From: Flavobacterium sp. NKUCC04_CG
Lineage (GTDB): Bacteria; Bacteroidota; Bacteroidia; Flavobacteriales; Flavobacteriaceae
Length of the DNA: 64,000 bases
Direction: 5' to 3'
Assembly (NCBI RefSeq): GCF_019345525.1
Contig: NZ_JAHKRA010000003.1
Span: 186,001 to 250,000 of the forward strand
Shown here: one piece after another, positions 16,913 to 25,702 of the stretch
How positions within the stretch are numbered: the stretch's first letter is position 1
Layout of the letters: the number at the start of each line of letters is the position of its first letter
Position numbers and translations under genes: made by a program
The notes under the pieces: generated by a model
Databases searched by the model: none
What the model was told of the DNA's origin: nothing
What the model saw: the letters and a program-made list of their open reading frames with translations, nothing else

Positions 16913-17554
16913 TCAATTCTTAACCACTTTCAAGGTAATGCGTTCAGACTCATCAACCAGGGCGCCAATCACATAAATACCGCGATTTAACCCACTTATA
17001 TCAACGCCTTGTCCCGTGGTTTCCAATACTTTTTGCCCAGCTAACGTATGTACCATAAAACGAACCTTCGCCCTTGGAGATAAAGCATAATAGTCTATCC
17101 GTCCATCGCCTGTTTTATGTAACTCAAACACCTCATATACATCTGGCTCTCCCTGAGGTTGAATTCGATAATACGGATACATCCCATCGTAATTAGGCAT
17201 AGGCGACATCAAGGGATAGACACTGGCATTCACCACCGTAGTTCCACAAGCATTAGCCGCTTTAATTTATATAACCCGATCGCCATCAACGGTATCGCGT
17301 AAATGCGGTTCCTTAAAAACACCATCAAATCGCGTGATGTCTTCAAACCCCAACGATTTATCCAATAATATCCCATAAGGCACTCGCTGTTTTTCCAATC
17401 CTGAAAAAACCAACTCCATATGCGCTTTGACTTCTTTAAAACTCCCAAATTCCATCTCTTCTTCCTCTTGGTTTTGAGCCCCCATATTCGCACTGACCAT
17501 CATTATTATCAACAGCAGTCCCTTTTTTATAATTTCATATAATCTGATTTTCAT
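16913..17554 (-). pseudogene. Broken T9SS-exported protein, internally deleted
   Basis: From the ATG at 17554 a signal peptide (LLLIIMMVSANMGAQ) and about 80 further residues are followed by an in-frame TAA at 17269-17267. The same frame then stays open to 16913 and ends in a T9SS type A sorting domain (VRFMVHTLAGQKVLE, ISGLNRGIYVIGALV, ITLKVVKN). Such proteins normally have hundreds of residues between export signal and sorting domain, so the middle seems deleted with a stop left at the junction. It sits 16 bases after a lipoprotein gene that may belong to the same surface locus. A second, independent short protein from the GTG at 17236 is less likely. Confidence 0.7.
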
Positions 17555-17558
17555 GATT

Positions 17559-17656
17559 ATTAATTTCAATTTACTTTTTTATATACTTCATATCAAAACG
17601 GCCACCTCGGATTTTAACCAAGGCTTTTTCGTCCGTCCACACATTAAACCAAAACA
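17559..17656. repeat. 98-bp perfect direct repeat, copy A
   Basis: This segment is identical base for base to 18116-18213 (offset 557). It covers the downstream intergenic bases, the stop codon and the last codons of the lipoprotein gene, and shows that the two genes arose by a recent tandem duplication or were homogenised at their ends. Confidence 0.9.
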
Positions 17657-18110
17657 CACCTGAAATAATCCGCAATTCGGGATCGTGTTTGGTAATCGTC
17701 AATTCACCAAAGTGTTCGAGAGAAGTAGCGTATTGTTTGTAATTTCGACCTCCTGACTGATTAGTCGCCACATAATACGACAAGCTCCCATAAGCCCCCA
17801 ACGAATCGGAAAACGCCTCCAAACGATAGGTTCGCCCTGCTTCGATTGGAAATCCAATCACCATAATTCTAAGATACACATCAGAATTAAAAGTGTTTTT
17901 ATATTCCTTTACCAACAAACTAAACCTCAAAGAACTCGAATAGCTTAAACCATTTCCACGATAATAATAATTCGGGCGAAACTTTTCTCCGTTGACATAA
18001 CAGCCAAAAGTTTCGTTACCCTCTTGGGTGGGCTCAGGTAAATTGTCGTCAAAAAATTTACAGCCCGTAAATAGCACTACACACACTAAAAATTGTAAAA
18101 ATATTTTCAT
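17571..18110 (-). CDS. Lipoprotein, tandem copy 2 (DUF6252-like)
   Basis: A 179-residue lipoprotein (LFTGC, Cys17). After the lipid anchor comes NLPEPTQEGNETFGCYVNGE, a start typical of a Bacteroidota lipoprotein family that I think corresponds to DUF6252. The C-terminus WTDEKALVKIRGGRFDMKYI is typical too. It is a paralogue of the gene directly upstream; the first 30 and the last 50 residues are almost identical and the middle differs. Function unknown, probably a surface or periplasmic binding domain. Confidence 0.85.
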   Translation of the reverse strand: MKIFLQFLVCVVLFTGCKFFDDNLPEPTQEGNETFGCYVNGEKFRPNYYYRGNGLSYSSSLRFSLLVKEYKNTFNSDVYLRIMVIGFPIEAGRTYRLEAFSDSLGAYGSLSYYVATNQSGGRNYKQYATSLEHFGELTITKHDPELRIISGVFWFNVWTDEKALVKIRGGRFDMKYIKK

Positions 18111-18115
18111 GTCTC

Positions 18116-18213
18116 ATTAATTTCAATTTACTTTTTTATATACTTCATATCAAAACGGCCACCTCGGATTTTAACCAAGGCTTTTTCGTCCGTCCACACA
18201 TTAAACCAAAACA
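18116..18213. repeat. 98-bp perfect direct repeat, copy B
   Basis: Second copy of the repeat at 17559-17656. Beyond it the sequences diverge slightly and then agree again for more than 50 bases. Confidence 0.9.
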
Positions 18214-18670
18214 AACCCGAAATGATCCGCAATTCGGGATCGTGTTTGGTAATCGTCAATTCACCAAAGTGTTCGAGAGAAGTGTAATAAACTTTTTCCT
18301 TTTGAACCCCTGGCTTATTTGTATCTACATAATACGACAAGCTCCCATAAGCCCCAAACGAATCCGAAAACGCCCCCAAACGATAAGTTCGCCCTGCTTC
18401 GATTGGATATTCTCCTATGTTGAGTGCAACAGAAACGTCCGAAGCAAAAGATTTTTTATATTGCCATACCATAATATCTAATCCAAAACTCCTACTATAA
18501 CCCAATCCATCTCCTTCCGACCGTAAATTGCTCGGACGAAACCTTTCCCCATTAAGGTAAAAACCCATCGTCCCATTCCCCTTTTGGGTCGGCTCAGGTA
18601 AATTGTCGTCAAAAATCTTACAGCCCGCAAACAGCATTACACACACTAAAAATTGTAAAAATATTTTCAT
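18128..18670 (-). CDS. Lipoprotein, tandem copy 1 (DUF6252-like)
   Basis: A 180-residue paralogue of the downstream lipoprotein, with the same signal peptide (MKIFLQFLVCVMLFAGC) and the same C-terminus. The middle (about residues 45-75) is clearly different: GLDIMVWQYKKSFASDV here against FSLLVKEYKNTFNSDV in the other copy. The 17-base intergenic segment is also duplicated. It is probably the first intact gene of the transcript; a relic of a third copy lies just upstream. Confidence 0.85.
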   Translation of the reverse strand: MKIFLQFLVCVMLFAGCKIFDDNLPEPTQKGNGTMGFYLNGERFRPSNLRSEGDGLGYSRSFGLDIMVWQYKKSFASDVSVALNIGEYPIEAGRTYRLGAFSDSFGAYGSLSYYVDTNKPGVQKEKVYYTSLEHFGELTITKHDPELRIISGLFWFNVWTDEKALVKIRGGRFDMKYIKK

Positions 18671-18681
18671 ATCACCTTCCT

Positions 18682-18762
18682 TTAATAATTTCTATACCTC
18701 CTATCGAAACGGCCGCCTTCCCATCTTAAGTAGTATCCCGATACCCCTACCTTATTGCGCCA
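18682..18762 (-). pseudogene. 3' relic of a third lipoprotein copy
   Basis: On the minus strand the 25 codons ending at the TAA at 18684-18682 read WEGGRFDRRYRNY, parallel to IRGGRFDMKYIKK of the two intact copies. An in-frame TAG lies just upstream, and no signal peptide or further homologous sequence was found. It looks like the remaining end of a deleted array member. Confidence 0.55.
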
Positions 18763-18871
18763 CTATTGCGATTTAAAAAACCTCTATTTTTATCCCAAAT
18801 ACAACCTACCACTCTATATAATTAGACACCTGCAAAAATAAATAAGTCATTATTCATGTTGTTAATTAACA

Positions 18872-18910
18872 AAAAACAGGCTGTCTCATAACTCGAGACA
18901 GCCTGTTTTT
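18872..18910. terminator. Strong hairpin with A/T flanks
   Basis: A perfect 16-bp stem (AAAAACAGGCTGTCTC with GAGACAGCCTGTTTTT, 7-base loop). It has T runs on both strands and can act in either direction. No intact gene ends close to it on either side. Confidence 0.7.
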
Positions 18911-19003
18911 AAGTGCTGTTATAATAGAAAAATCGCTTAAAAAGAAAATACACCACAAGGCTGGGCACCACTCTAAGGGGAGAGAGGAAATTCTTAAAAA
19001 CAA

Positions 19004-19033
19004 CAAGAGGCTGTCCTTGTGGACAGCCTCTTG
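19004..19033 (-). terminator. Terminator of the M16 peptidase operon
   Basis: A perfect 13-bp stem (CAAGAGGCTGTCC / GGACAGCCTCTTG, loop TTGT) lies 36 bases after the stop of the second M16 gene. On the minus strand it is followed by T-rich sequence. Confidence 0.75.
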
Positions 19034-19068
19034 AAAAAATGTATTTTATTTTGACTTATAAATACCTC

Positions 19069-21123
19069 TTATTTAAAATCGGCATCGCTAACTCCTTCAT
19101 TTATTTTTATTTCTGAAACCTTCATTTCAATTTCAATACCTACGTTCATTTTTATAGTAAAAGGAAATTTCACACCTTTTACCACTTGATAATCGGAATA
19201 ATATACTTCTTGAACTCCGGTTTGTCCTCCTTGATCAACCGTAGTAAAAGTAGCTACTTTCAATCCAGTGGATACATCATAAAAATTGGTTTCCTTACCT
19301 TCTTTTACAGCATAAGCTTCTTTACCGTCGATCATTTCGATTCCCGTCAAGTTAACTCCTGTTTTGTTTTTTAAAGACAATTCCGCAAAGGGCTGTGCGT
19401 TTCTACGCGCTTCTTCCAATTCTTCACCGGTTAAGTCGTGTTTCTGCCCTTGTTGCATAGCATACGCCATTTTTGGTGTAACTACTTGTTTAGATATCAC
19501 ACTTCCCATCATCGATTGTTCCGATAACATTTGGCCTTTATCCGTTACCTTAGTCAAACTCTCCAAGGTCATACCTTGAACTGTTGCAGTTGACTTCATA
19601 GCAACTGAATGAACCGCTTTAACCGCTTTTTCTCCTCCTATAGCTTTGATATACGAATCTACTACAGTATTTAAAGTTACGCCTGCAGGAAGTGGTTTGT
19701 TTACTTCCGGTTTTGCTGTTGGATTACCAAACTTATCGAAATAAGCAATCGGCATTCCCAGTTTTTCCAAGCCGGGTAAAACATCTGCTGCCTTACCTAC
19801 AATTACCACTCTTAACTGATCTGCCAAGAAATATTTATCAGCAGCTTTACGAACATCTTCTACCGTTACAGCATTGATGTTTTTAATGTAGTTCTCATAA
19901 AAATCAGCTGGTAATTTATCCAATTCTGTATTTAAAGCATAACGAGCAATGGTCTCTGGTTTTTGAATTTCCATTACAAAGTTACCTATATATTTCGCCT
20001 TAGCATTTTTCAAATCCTCAGCAGAAACCAATTCTTTTCTAATTTTTTCTACTTCATTAAAAAACTCGGTTACCGCACTATCGGTTACTACATTTCTCAC
20101 GGAAGAAGTCGCTCTAAATTTTGACGGGTATTTTCTAGCGTTACCAATAGAAGAATACGCCCCATAAGTCCATCCGTGTGCCTCGCGAAGATTTAAAAAC
20201 AACCTTCCTTCACCACCACCACCTAAAACTTGATTAGCCAAAATGGCTGCGAAGAAATCTTTATCGGTGATTTTTAAATCCACTATATTTACCAAAGCAA
20301 TTTCAGACTGAACCGCATTGCTCATATCTACAAAATTAATTGTCGCTTGAGCTAGGTTTTGTGGTTTTGTAAACATTCCTTTTGGAGCCGACACCTTTTT
20401 CCAGTTGCCAAACAATTTGTTTACCAACTTTTCCGTTTTCTTATAATCTACATCTCCTACAATAACTAAATAGGCATTTTCAGGAACAAAGAAATCGGCA
20501 TAGTGTTTTTGTACGTCTTCGAAGTTTACATTGTTTAAAGTTTCCTCTGTTACAAACTCTCCTGCTGGATGATTTTTACCATACACCAAAGCATTTTCTA
20601 CTCTTGCAGCAACAGCTGTAACACTTTTCTCAGAAGATTTAATTCCTTCAATAGCCTTGGCTTTTTCTTTTTCAAATTCTTCTTTAGTGAATTTGGAATG
20701 CAATGCCCCATCGGCCATCAAACTCAAAATCGTTTCAGCATATTTGGACAAACCGCTAGCATAAGCCCCTTTGTCCCAAAATCTAAAATCTGCTCCTAAA
20801 AAGTCAACCTCTTCATTAAACTGATCCTTAGACATTTTGTCGGTACCAGACCCCATTATTGCAGAAGTCAAACTGGTTACTCCAGCTTTATTCCCATCCA
20901 AATGCAAAGGCGCATCTAAGGTTAAACTATACGTCACTTTCGGAAGTTTATGATTTTCAACAATCAATACTTTTAATCCGTTTTTTAAAGTAAACGACTT
21001 CGGTTTCTCCACATTTACAGTAGGAGCTGGTCCTGGCTTAGGCTGTGATCTATCTTGTGCTTGCATAGTAGTAATTGCCAAAAACAAGCTTGTTGTTAAT
21101 ATAAATATTTTTTTCATTTTCAA
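19069..21123 (-). CDS. M16 family peptidase-like subunit without zinc site, with C-terminal extension
   Basis: A 684-residue exported protein (signal peptide ending TTMQAQ). Residues about 40-460 are two M16 domains. The zinc motif HxxEH is absent at the place where the partner has it, but GGGGEGRLFLNLREAHGWTYGAYS, the R/Y substrate-binding segment typical of the non-catalytic M16 subunit, is present. Residues about 470-684 form an extra domain that resembles outer-membrane lipoprotein-sorting (LolA-like) folds. It starts 10 bases after the catalytic subunit, so the two probably form a heterodimeric periplasmic peptidase. Substrate unknown. Confidence 0.9.
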   Translation of the reverse strand: MKMKKIFILTTSLFLAITTMQAQDRSQPKPGPAPTVNVEKPKSFTLKNGLKVLIVENHKLPKVTYSLTLDAPLHLDGNKAGVTSLTSAIMGSGTDKMSKDQFNEEVDFLGADFRFWDKGAYASGLSKYAETILSLMADGALHSKFTKEEFEKEKAKAIEGIKSSEKSVTAVAARVENALVYGKNHPAGEFVTEETLNNVNFEDVQKHYADFFVPENAYLVIVGDVDYKKTEKLVNKLFGNWKKVSAPKGMFTKPQNLAQATINFVDMSNAVQSEIALVNIVDLKITDKDFFAAILANQVLGGGGEGRLFLNLREAHGWTYGAYSSIGNARKYPSKFRATSSVRNVVTDSAVTEFFNEVEKIRKELVSAEDLKNAKAKYIGNFVMEIQKPETIARYALNTELDKLPADFYENYIKNINAVTVEDVRKAADKYFLADQLRVVIVGKAADVLPGLEKLGMPIAYFDKFGNPTAKPEVNKPLPAGVTLNTVVDSYIKAIGGEKAVKAVHSVAMKSTATVQGMTLESLTKVTDKGQMLSEQSMMGSVISKQVVTPKMAYAMQQGQKHDLTGEELEEARRNAQPFAELSLKNKTGVNLTGIEMIDGKEAYAVKEGKETNFYDVSTGLKVATFTTVDQGGQTGVQEVYYSDYQVVKGVKFPFTIKMNVGIEIEMKVSEIKINEGVSDADFK

Positions 21124-21133
21124 GTTCTATTGC

Positions 21134-22459
21134 TTATTTTTTAACTGAGTCTTTCTCTGGAATATAATCTAACACCAATCGTTGATTTGGGTTCAGGTAT
21201 TTCTTAGCCACATCTCTGATTTCTTCTCTAGTTATCGAACGGTAAATCTCGATTTGCGTATTGATTAAATTGATATCGCCGTATAACAAATAATTCGAAG
21301 CCAAATTCTCTGCTAATCCTTCTAAATCGGAATTGCTTTCAACATATTGGTTTTCAAAAGTATTTTGCAATTTTTGAAAATCTCTTTCTGAAATCAGTTC
21401 TGTTTGAATTTTAGCAATTTCAACGTCAATTTCCTTAACCAAATCATTCAATTCAAAACCTTGCATTGGAATACCGTAAACAAAATAGATTCCATAATCT
21501 TCTTGACTATAACTAAAAGAAGCCACTTCTAAAGCCATCTTTTTGTCGTCAACCATTTTCTTATATAATCTCGAACTCTTACCTCCTGATAAGACAGCAG
21601 CAATCATTTCTAAAACACGTGCATCTCTAGTTTTCATAGACGGTGTTCTATAGGCGGTTACCACCATTGGCAACTGTATATTAGGATCTTGATATTCTGC
21701 TTTGATTTCTTTTACGATAGGATCTTCAAGTATAAGTTCTCTTTTGATATCCTTTCCTTTTGCGATTTCACCAAAATACTTTTTAACCCATGCTTTGGCT
21801 TGATCTTTTTCAAAATCTCCCGCTACAACCAACACAGCATTATTAGGAATATAGAATTTTTTATTAAAATCCAAAAACTCATCTAAAGTCGCAGCATCTA
21901 AATGTTCCATAGAACCTATAGGCGCCCAACGGTATGGATGTTTTACAAATAGGTTTTTCTTTACTTCTGTAAACAAGTTACCATAAGGTTGGTTGTCTAC
22001 TCGCAATCTCTTTTCTTCTTTTACCACTTCATTTTGGGTACTTACCCCAATTTGATTGATAACCGGATGCATCAATCTTTCCGATTCCATCCACAAGGCC
22101 AATTCTAAATTATTTGATGGAAAAACCTCGTAATAATACGTTCTATCATCTGAAGTATTTGCATTGTTTTGACCGCCATTTGCGGTAACAATTTTAAACC
22201 ATTCTCCGCGTTGAATATTTTTAGTTCCTTCAAAAAGCAAATGTTCAAAAAAGTGTGCAAATCCAGTACGTTCAGGATTCTCGTCTTTAGCGCCTACATG
22301 ATACATCACCGATGTAACCACTACAGGAGCCGATTTGTCTTGATGAAGCACCACATGAAGCCCGTTGTCTAACGTATACTCTTCAAAGGCTACTTTTTGA
22401 GCCGAGGCTGCCCCACCGATGATTAAAGCGGCACTCAAAGCTGTTAAAGATTTTCTCAT
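21134..22459 (-). CDS. M16 family zinc metallopeptidase, catalytic subunit
   Basis: A 441-residue exported protein (signal peptide ending GGAASA). AHFFEHLLFEGT carries the inverted zinc motif HxxEH (His69, Glu72, His73); the third zinc ligand is probably a glutamate in the NEVVKEEKRLRVDN region about 75 residues on. It precedes the zinc-free subunit by 10 bases, the usual arrangement of two-gene bacterial M16 peptidases. It probably degrades peptides in the periplasm. Confidence 0.93.
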   Translation of the reverse strand: MRKSLTALSAALIIGGAASAQKVAFEEYTLDNGLHVVLHQDKSAPVVVTSVMYHVGAKDENPERTGFAHFFEHLLFEGTKNIQRGEWFKIVTANGGQNNANTSDDRTYYYEVFPSNNLELALWMESERLMHPVINQIGVSTQNEVVKEEKRLRVDNQPYGNLFTEVKKNLFVKHPYRWAPIGSMEHLDAATLDEFLDFNKKFYIPNNAVLVVAGDFEKDQAKAWVKKYFGEIAKGKDIKRELILEDPIVKEIKAEYQDPNIQLPMVVTAYRTPSMKTRDARVLEMIAAVLSGGKSSRLYKKMVDDKKMALEVASFSYSQEDYGIYFVYGIPMQGFELNDLVKEIDVEIAKIQTELISERDFQKLQNTFENQYVESNSDLEGLAENLASNYLLYGDINLINTQIEIYRSITREEIRDVAKKYLNPNQRLVLDYIPEKDSVKK

Positions 22460-22599
22460 GGTATATAATTTGTTTTTAGGTTTACGTCAAATTAGACGAC
22501 AACCAAAGCCTTTTGTTACAACATCCTTAAAAAATATTATTTACCAACTATAAAAAGGAAACCCTAGGGAACCTAAAAAATTCAAAAAGAAAACATTAG

Positions 22600-22631
22600 T
22601 TGTAATCCAATAAAAAATTATTGTATATTTG
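22600..22631 (+). promoter_or_regulatory. Promoter for rplU-rpmA
   Basis: TTG (22600-22602), a 21-base spacer and TATATTTG (22624-22631) match the Bacteroidota consensus. The -7 ends 21 bases before the ATG at 22653, so the upstream TTG at 22629, inside this element, cannot be the start. Confidence 0.8.
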
Positions 22632-22652
22632 CAGACTTTTAAACATTATATT

Positions 22653-23018
22653 ATGTACGCAATCGTAGAGATAGCAGGGCAACAATTTAAAGTAAGCAAA
22701 GACCTAAAAGTTTATGTTCACCGTTTGCCTCAAGAAGAAGGAGCTACTATCAGTTTTGATAAAGTTCTTTTAATTGATGACAACAACAACATTACTTTAG
22801 GCGCCCCAGCTATAGAAGGAGCTTCTATCGAAGCCAAAGTATTAAGACACCTACAAGGTGACAAAGTAATCGTCTTCAAGAAGAAAAGAAGAAAAGGTTA
22901 CAAAAAGAAAAACGGTCACAGACAAGCTTTGACTCAAATTGTTATTGAAGGTATCAATGCAGGAGGAGCAAAGAAAAAAGCGGCTAAAAAAGAAAAAACT
23001 GCTGAAGCAGCTGAATAA
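22653..23018 (+). CDS. rplU: 50S ribosomal protein L21
   Basis: A structural protein of the large ribosomal subunit that binds 23S rRNA. From the ATG at 22653 (MYAIVEIAGQQFKV) it has 121 residues. The conserved KKRRKGYKKKNGHRQALT segment near the C-terminus is clear. It has a lysine- and alanine-rich tail (KKKAAKKEKTAEAAE) longer than the E. coli protein. It is followed by rpmA after 26 bases, the conserved pair. Confidence 0.97.
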   Translation: MYAIVEIAGQQFKVSKDLKVYVHRLPQEEGATISFDKVLLIDDNNNITLGAPAIEGASIEAKVLRHLQGDKVIVFKKKRRKGYKKKNGHRQALTQIVIEGINAGGAKKKAAKKEKTAEAAE

Positions 23019-23044
23019 TTATTAACATTTAAAACTAAAACGTC

Positions 23045-23305
23045 ATGGCTCACAAGAAAGGTGTCGGTAGTTCTAAGAACGGTAGAGAATCAGAATCGAA
23101 ACGCTTAGGTGTTAAGATTTACGGTGGTCAAGCAGCAATTGCTGGAAACATCATTATTAGACAAAGAGGTTCTAAGCACAATCCAGGTGAAAACGTTTAC
23201 ATGGGTAAAGATCATACTTTACATGCAAGAGTTGCTGGAATCGTGAAATTTGAAAAGAAAAGAGACAACAAATCTTTTGTTTCAATTCTTCCATTTGAAG
23301 CTTAA
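23045..23305 (+). CDS. rpmA: 50S ribosomal protein L27
   Basis: An 86-residue large-subunit protein whose N-terminus reaches the peptidyl-transferase centre. The sequence starts [20 protein letters not shown], with no cleavable N-terminal extension as in Firmicutes, followed by [21 protein letters not shown]. It forms an operon with rplU and is followed by a terminator. Confidence 0.97.
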   Translation: MAHKKGVGSSKNGRESESKRLGVKIYGGQAAIAGNIIIRQRGSKHNPGENVYMGKDHTLHARVAGIVKFEKKRDNKSFVSILPFEA

Positions 23306-23346
23306 ATCCTTGTCTTGCTATTAGCAATAACAGCAAACAAAATATA

Positions 23347-23372
23347 AAGACGCTCCTAGAGCGTCTTTTTTT
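23347..23372 (+). terminator. Terminator of rplU-rpmA
   Basis: A 9-bp perfect stem (AAGACGCTC, loop CTA, GAGCGTCTT) followed by a run of T. Confidence 0.85.
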
Positions 23373-23680
23373 ATATCCATACCAAGGCTATACACGAATA
23401 TATAAGCTCGCAATTGGATTAATTTACAATTCCACAGACCAACTTCTCTATTATCCAAACTGTTTTGAATAAAGACCTCAAAAAACAAGGAGTCTACCTA
23501 TCTTATAAAAACAAACAATTTCATAAAATAACTTATAAATCATTTTATTTTAACACAAAAAAATAAATAAAATTACTTACAAGGCCTCATTAAATTAATA
23601 ACAAACAAAAAACCTAAAAAGTTTTTTTTAATAAATCTTATTATTTATTTTTGGTCTAAATAAAAACAATTATATATTTT
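23373..23680. other. AT-rich leader region of the following lipoprotein
   Basis: 308 bases without a supported gene. Near the end, TATTTTTG at 23646-23653 matches the -7 consensus and lies 27 bases before the lipoprotein start; no -33 TTG at proper distance was seen. The rest is strongly AT-rich and holds nothing I recognise. Confidence 0.5.
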
Positions 23681-24892
23681 ATGAAAATTATAAAAATTTT
23701 TGCCCTTATAGCAATAACAAGTTTGCTGGCGGTAGGTTGTTCAAGTGATGATTCTTCTCCTATTATTCCTCCAGGTCCAGGCCCTGAAAATCCGACTCAA
23801 AAGGAACTTGATGCCAAGTTTCCCGTAATCGGAACTTACGAATACGCACATGCAGGAATGAAAATTCCTTATGTATTTACAGCTACAACCTTAGTAGTAC
23901 AAAACTCAAACATGAGCGGCGAAGACACTGAAGAGGTAGTTGTTAAAGCCTTTCAAAATCTTAGCGATAATGTTTACAAAATCGTAACTAAAGAGACTTC
24001 AACAGGACAATATACAGCGTTCTTTTTAAGAAACATCACTGCAGAAAGTCTAGAAATCAATATGGATTATACTTTCGCTACAGAAAAAGAAGCCATTGAT
24101 ACGAAATATGCCGATCCAAACGAAGTTCCAAATGTTGGACATACTAAGTTCGGTTGGTTAAAATTAACCAAAGCATCTATTGCTTCGATCAGCTTACCTG
24201 TATCCGGAAAATACATTTTTGACGGAACAGCTCAAAGCGGCGGTGTTTACAGCTATAATTTCACTAACGAGAAAGTTTCTTTTGACGCTGGAGCGCCTTA
24301 CGACATGAAAGTCTTAGCGTACAACCAAACTACTAAAAAGATTTTATTAGAAGGTTTGGATAGCAAAGCGGGTACTTACTACGTTGCTCAATTAAAAGAT
24401 ATCACCGATACTTCTGTAAAAGTAGCCAGAGAAACCAAAGCTCCAGCAGGTGGAAACAACCCTAAAACCGAAGCAGAAGCCGTTTTCAATAGCCCTGCTG
24501 ACGTAACAGGAAATTTCACAGAATACTTTAAAGAAGGCGTTATAAGACTACCGGTTCAAGGAAAATATAGCTTTGATGGTACCTCGCAAAATGCGGGTAT
24601 TTACTCTTATATCTTCAGCAACGAAGTAGTAACCTTTGATGCAGGTGCAGCATACGATATGAAGATTCTTAAATACAACCCTGTAACTAAGAAAATCTTA
24701 TTAGAAGGCTTAGGTAGCAAAGCAGGTACTTATTATGTAGCTCAATTGAAAAATGTTACGGCTACTTCCGTAAAAATCGGTAGAGAAACCAAAGCTCCAG
24801 TAGAAGGAAGCAATCCTAAAACAGAAGCAGAAGCGGTTTACAACAGCGCTGCGGATATTGCAGGTAATTTTACGGAATACGTGAAACAATAA
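23681..24892 (+). CDS. Lipoprotein with two near-identical C-terminal repeats
   Basis: Family not recognised. The 403-residue protein has a lipobox (AVGC, Cys20), and CSSDDS just after the lipid anchor resembles the acidic surface-export signal of Bacteroidota lipoproteins. A proline-rich linker (PIIPPGPGPENPT) follows. Residues about 45-165 form a first domain with KFPVIGTYEY. Two repeats of about 115 residues follow (about 172-287 and 290-403), both containing GKY-FDGT, KKILLEGL-SKAGTYYVAQLK and ETKAP. Probably a surface-exposed binding or adhesion protein. Single gene with its own promoter and terminator. Confidence 0.85.
   Translation: MKIIKIFALIAITSLLAVGCSSDDSSPIIPPGPGPENPTQKELDAKFPVIGTYEYAHAGMKIPYVFTATTLVVQNSNMSGEDTEEVVVKAFQNLSDNVYKIVTKETSTGQYTAFFLRNITAESLEINMDYTFATEKEAIDTKYADPNEVPNVGHTKFGWLKLTKASIASISLPVSGKYIFDGTAQSGGVYSYNFTNEKVSFDAGAPYDMKVLAYNQTTKKILLEGLDSKAGTYYVAQLKDITDTSVKVARETKAPAGGNNPKTEAEAVFNSPADVTGNFTEYFKEGVIRLPVQGKYSFDGTSQNAGIYSYIFSNEVVTFDAGAAYDMKILKYNPVTKKILLEGLGSKAGTYYVAQLKNVTATSVKIGRETKAPVEGSNPKTEAEAVYNSAADIAGNFTEYVKQ
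24191..24889 (+). repeat. Intragenic tandem duplication
   Basis: Two copies of about 350 bases lie head to tail inside the lipoprotein gene, about 354 bases apart. The protein copies are mostly identical; differences are scattered. Confidence 0.8.
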
Positions 24893-24918
24893 ATACAAGT
24901 CTCAAAGTTAAATAATAA

Positions 24919-24957
24919 GAGAGGCCGTTCCAAAACGAAATTTGGACGGCCTCTTTC
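24919..24957 (+). terminator. Terminator of the repeat lipoprotein
   Basis: A stem of AGAGGCCGT(T)CCAAA with TTTGGACGGCCTCT and a single bulged T, followed by a T-rich stretch, about 25 bases after the stop codon. Confidence 0.7.
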
Positions 24958-25702
24958 ATTTTTTATTTACAGATTGAATTTTGGAGCTTAATAATTTCCG
25001 ACATTTTGTTATGTATCTTTCTACGTTAGCATTGACTGCTATTATTTTTTTTGTTCAGATTTGTGACAATGCATTCGTAAAGCGCATCCTTCATAGTTTT
25101 TTGCTTGCTATAAAACTACGGTTTATTTAAAACTTTTAGCTGATATTTGAGTTCTTCTATCCATGAATTCGTGTTGCCCCATTGAAGAACATACAAAATA
25201 GTTTTCTTCTTGGTCGAAAAATAGTTTTTTTTTGCTAAACGGAGTTTTATTTATCCCTATTGTTTTACATTCTTTATCAAAGTCGTTACGCTAGATCAAA
25301 ACTTTTATTTGCTTCTGTTCAACTATATAATAATTCACGAGGTTTCTTTCGGTTTGTAAGATAAAATTAGAAGATAGTGTCGATTTAGCCTAGAATGATT
25401 AACAATACGTGCAGAATGATTATTGGGAACCAAATCGCCTAAAGAGGGAGGCTAAAGTGGTTGTTGCGATTGATTGCAGAAATTAAATCTGAGTTTTTCG
25501 TGTTGTTATAGGTAAGCTCTTTTAACTTATAGAAACCCCGAAAATCATTGTTTTACTCAATCAAATATTATCGAAAATTTAATCCAATATAACATAGTCT
25601 TTTAAGACAACCGCTTTTAACAAAAACACCTAATGAGGTTTCCCTCATGAAATGATGTCTAGGTTACGATAGCTTTGGTAAAGAACTAAAAATCGCCTCA
25701 CT
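24958..25702. other. Long gap with IS relic and a small hairpin
   Basis: 745 bases without an intact gene. The left half contains the transposase relic. From 25380 to 25702 I see only an ATGAGG/CCTCAT inverted repeat (25633-25648), 55 bases before the next gene, which could be an operator. The rest looks like decayed sequence. Confidence 0.5.
25024..25377 (-). pseudogene. Decayed IS1182-type transposase fragment
   Basis: In one minus-strand frame this stretch reads, through four or more stop codons, ERNLVNYYIVEQ, RNDFDKECKT, FDQEENYFVCSSMGQ, then QAKNYEGCALRMHCHKSE. These follow in order the central and zinc-finger part of Bacteroidota IS1182-family transposases, where I recall words like KYNYFHKEQ, YYVCPMGQ and YQAKNCEGCPLRGLCHKS. 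Start, end and inverted repeats of the element are gone. The fragment lies in the long gap before an HsdR_N-like gene. Confidence 0.65.

Larger units (their letters stand above)
18671..19068. other. Intergenic region with array relic, dispersed repeat and two hairpins
   Basis: This 398-base gap holds the lipoprotein relic (18682-18762), one copy of a dispersed repeat that starts at ACACCTGCAA (18826), and two strong hairpins (18872-18910 and 19004-19033). The remaining bases, about 18911-19000, show no recognisable gene. Confidence 0.6.

Noticed and set aside
17230..17493. 87-residue frame across the broken T9SS gene
   Set aside because: A different frame from the one that carries the signal peptide and sorting domain; composition (W, K, R rich) typical of out-of-frame reading.
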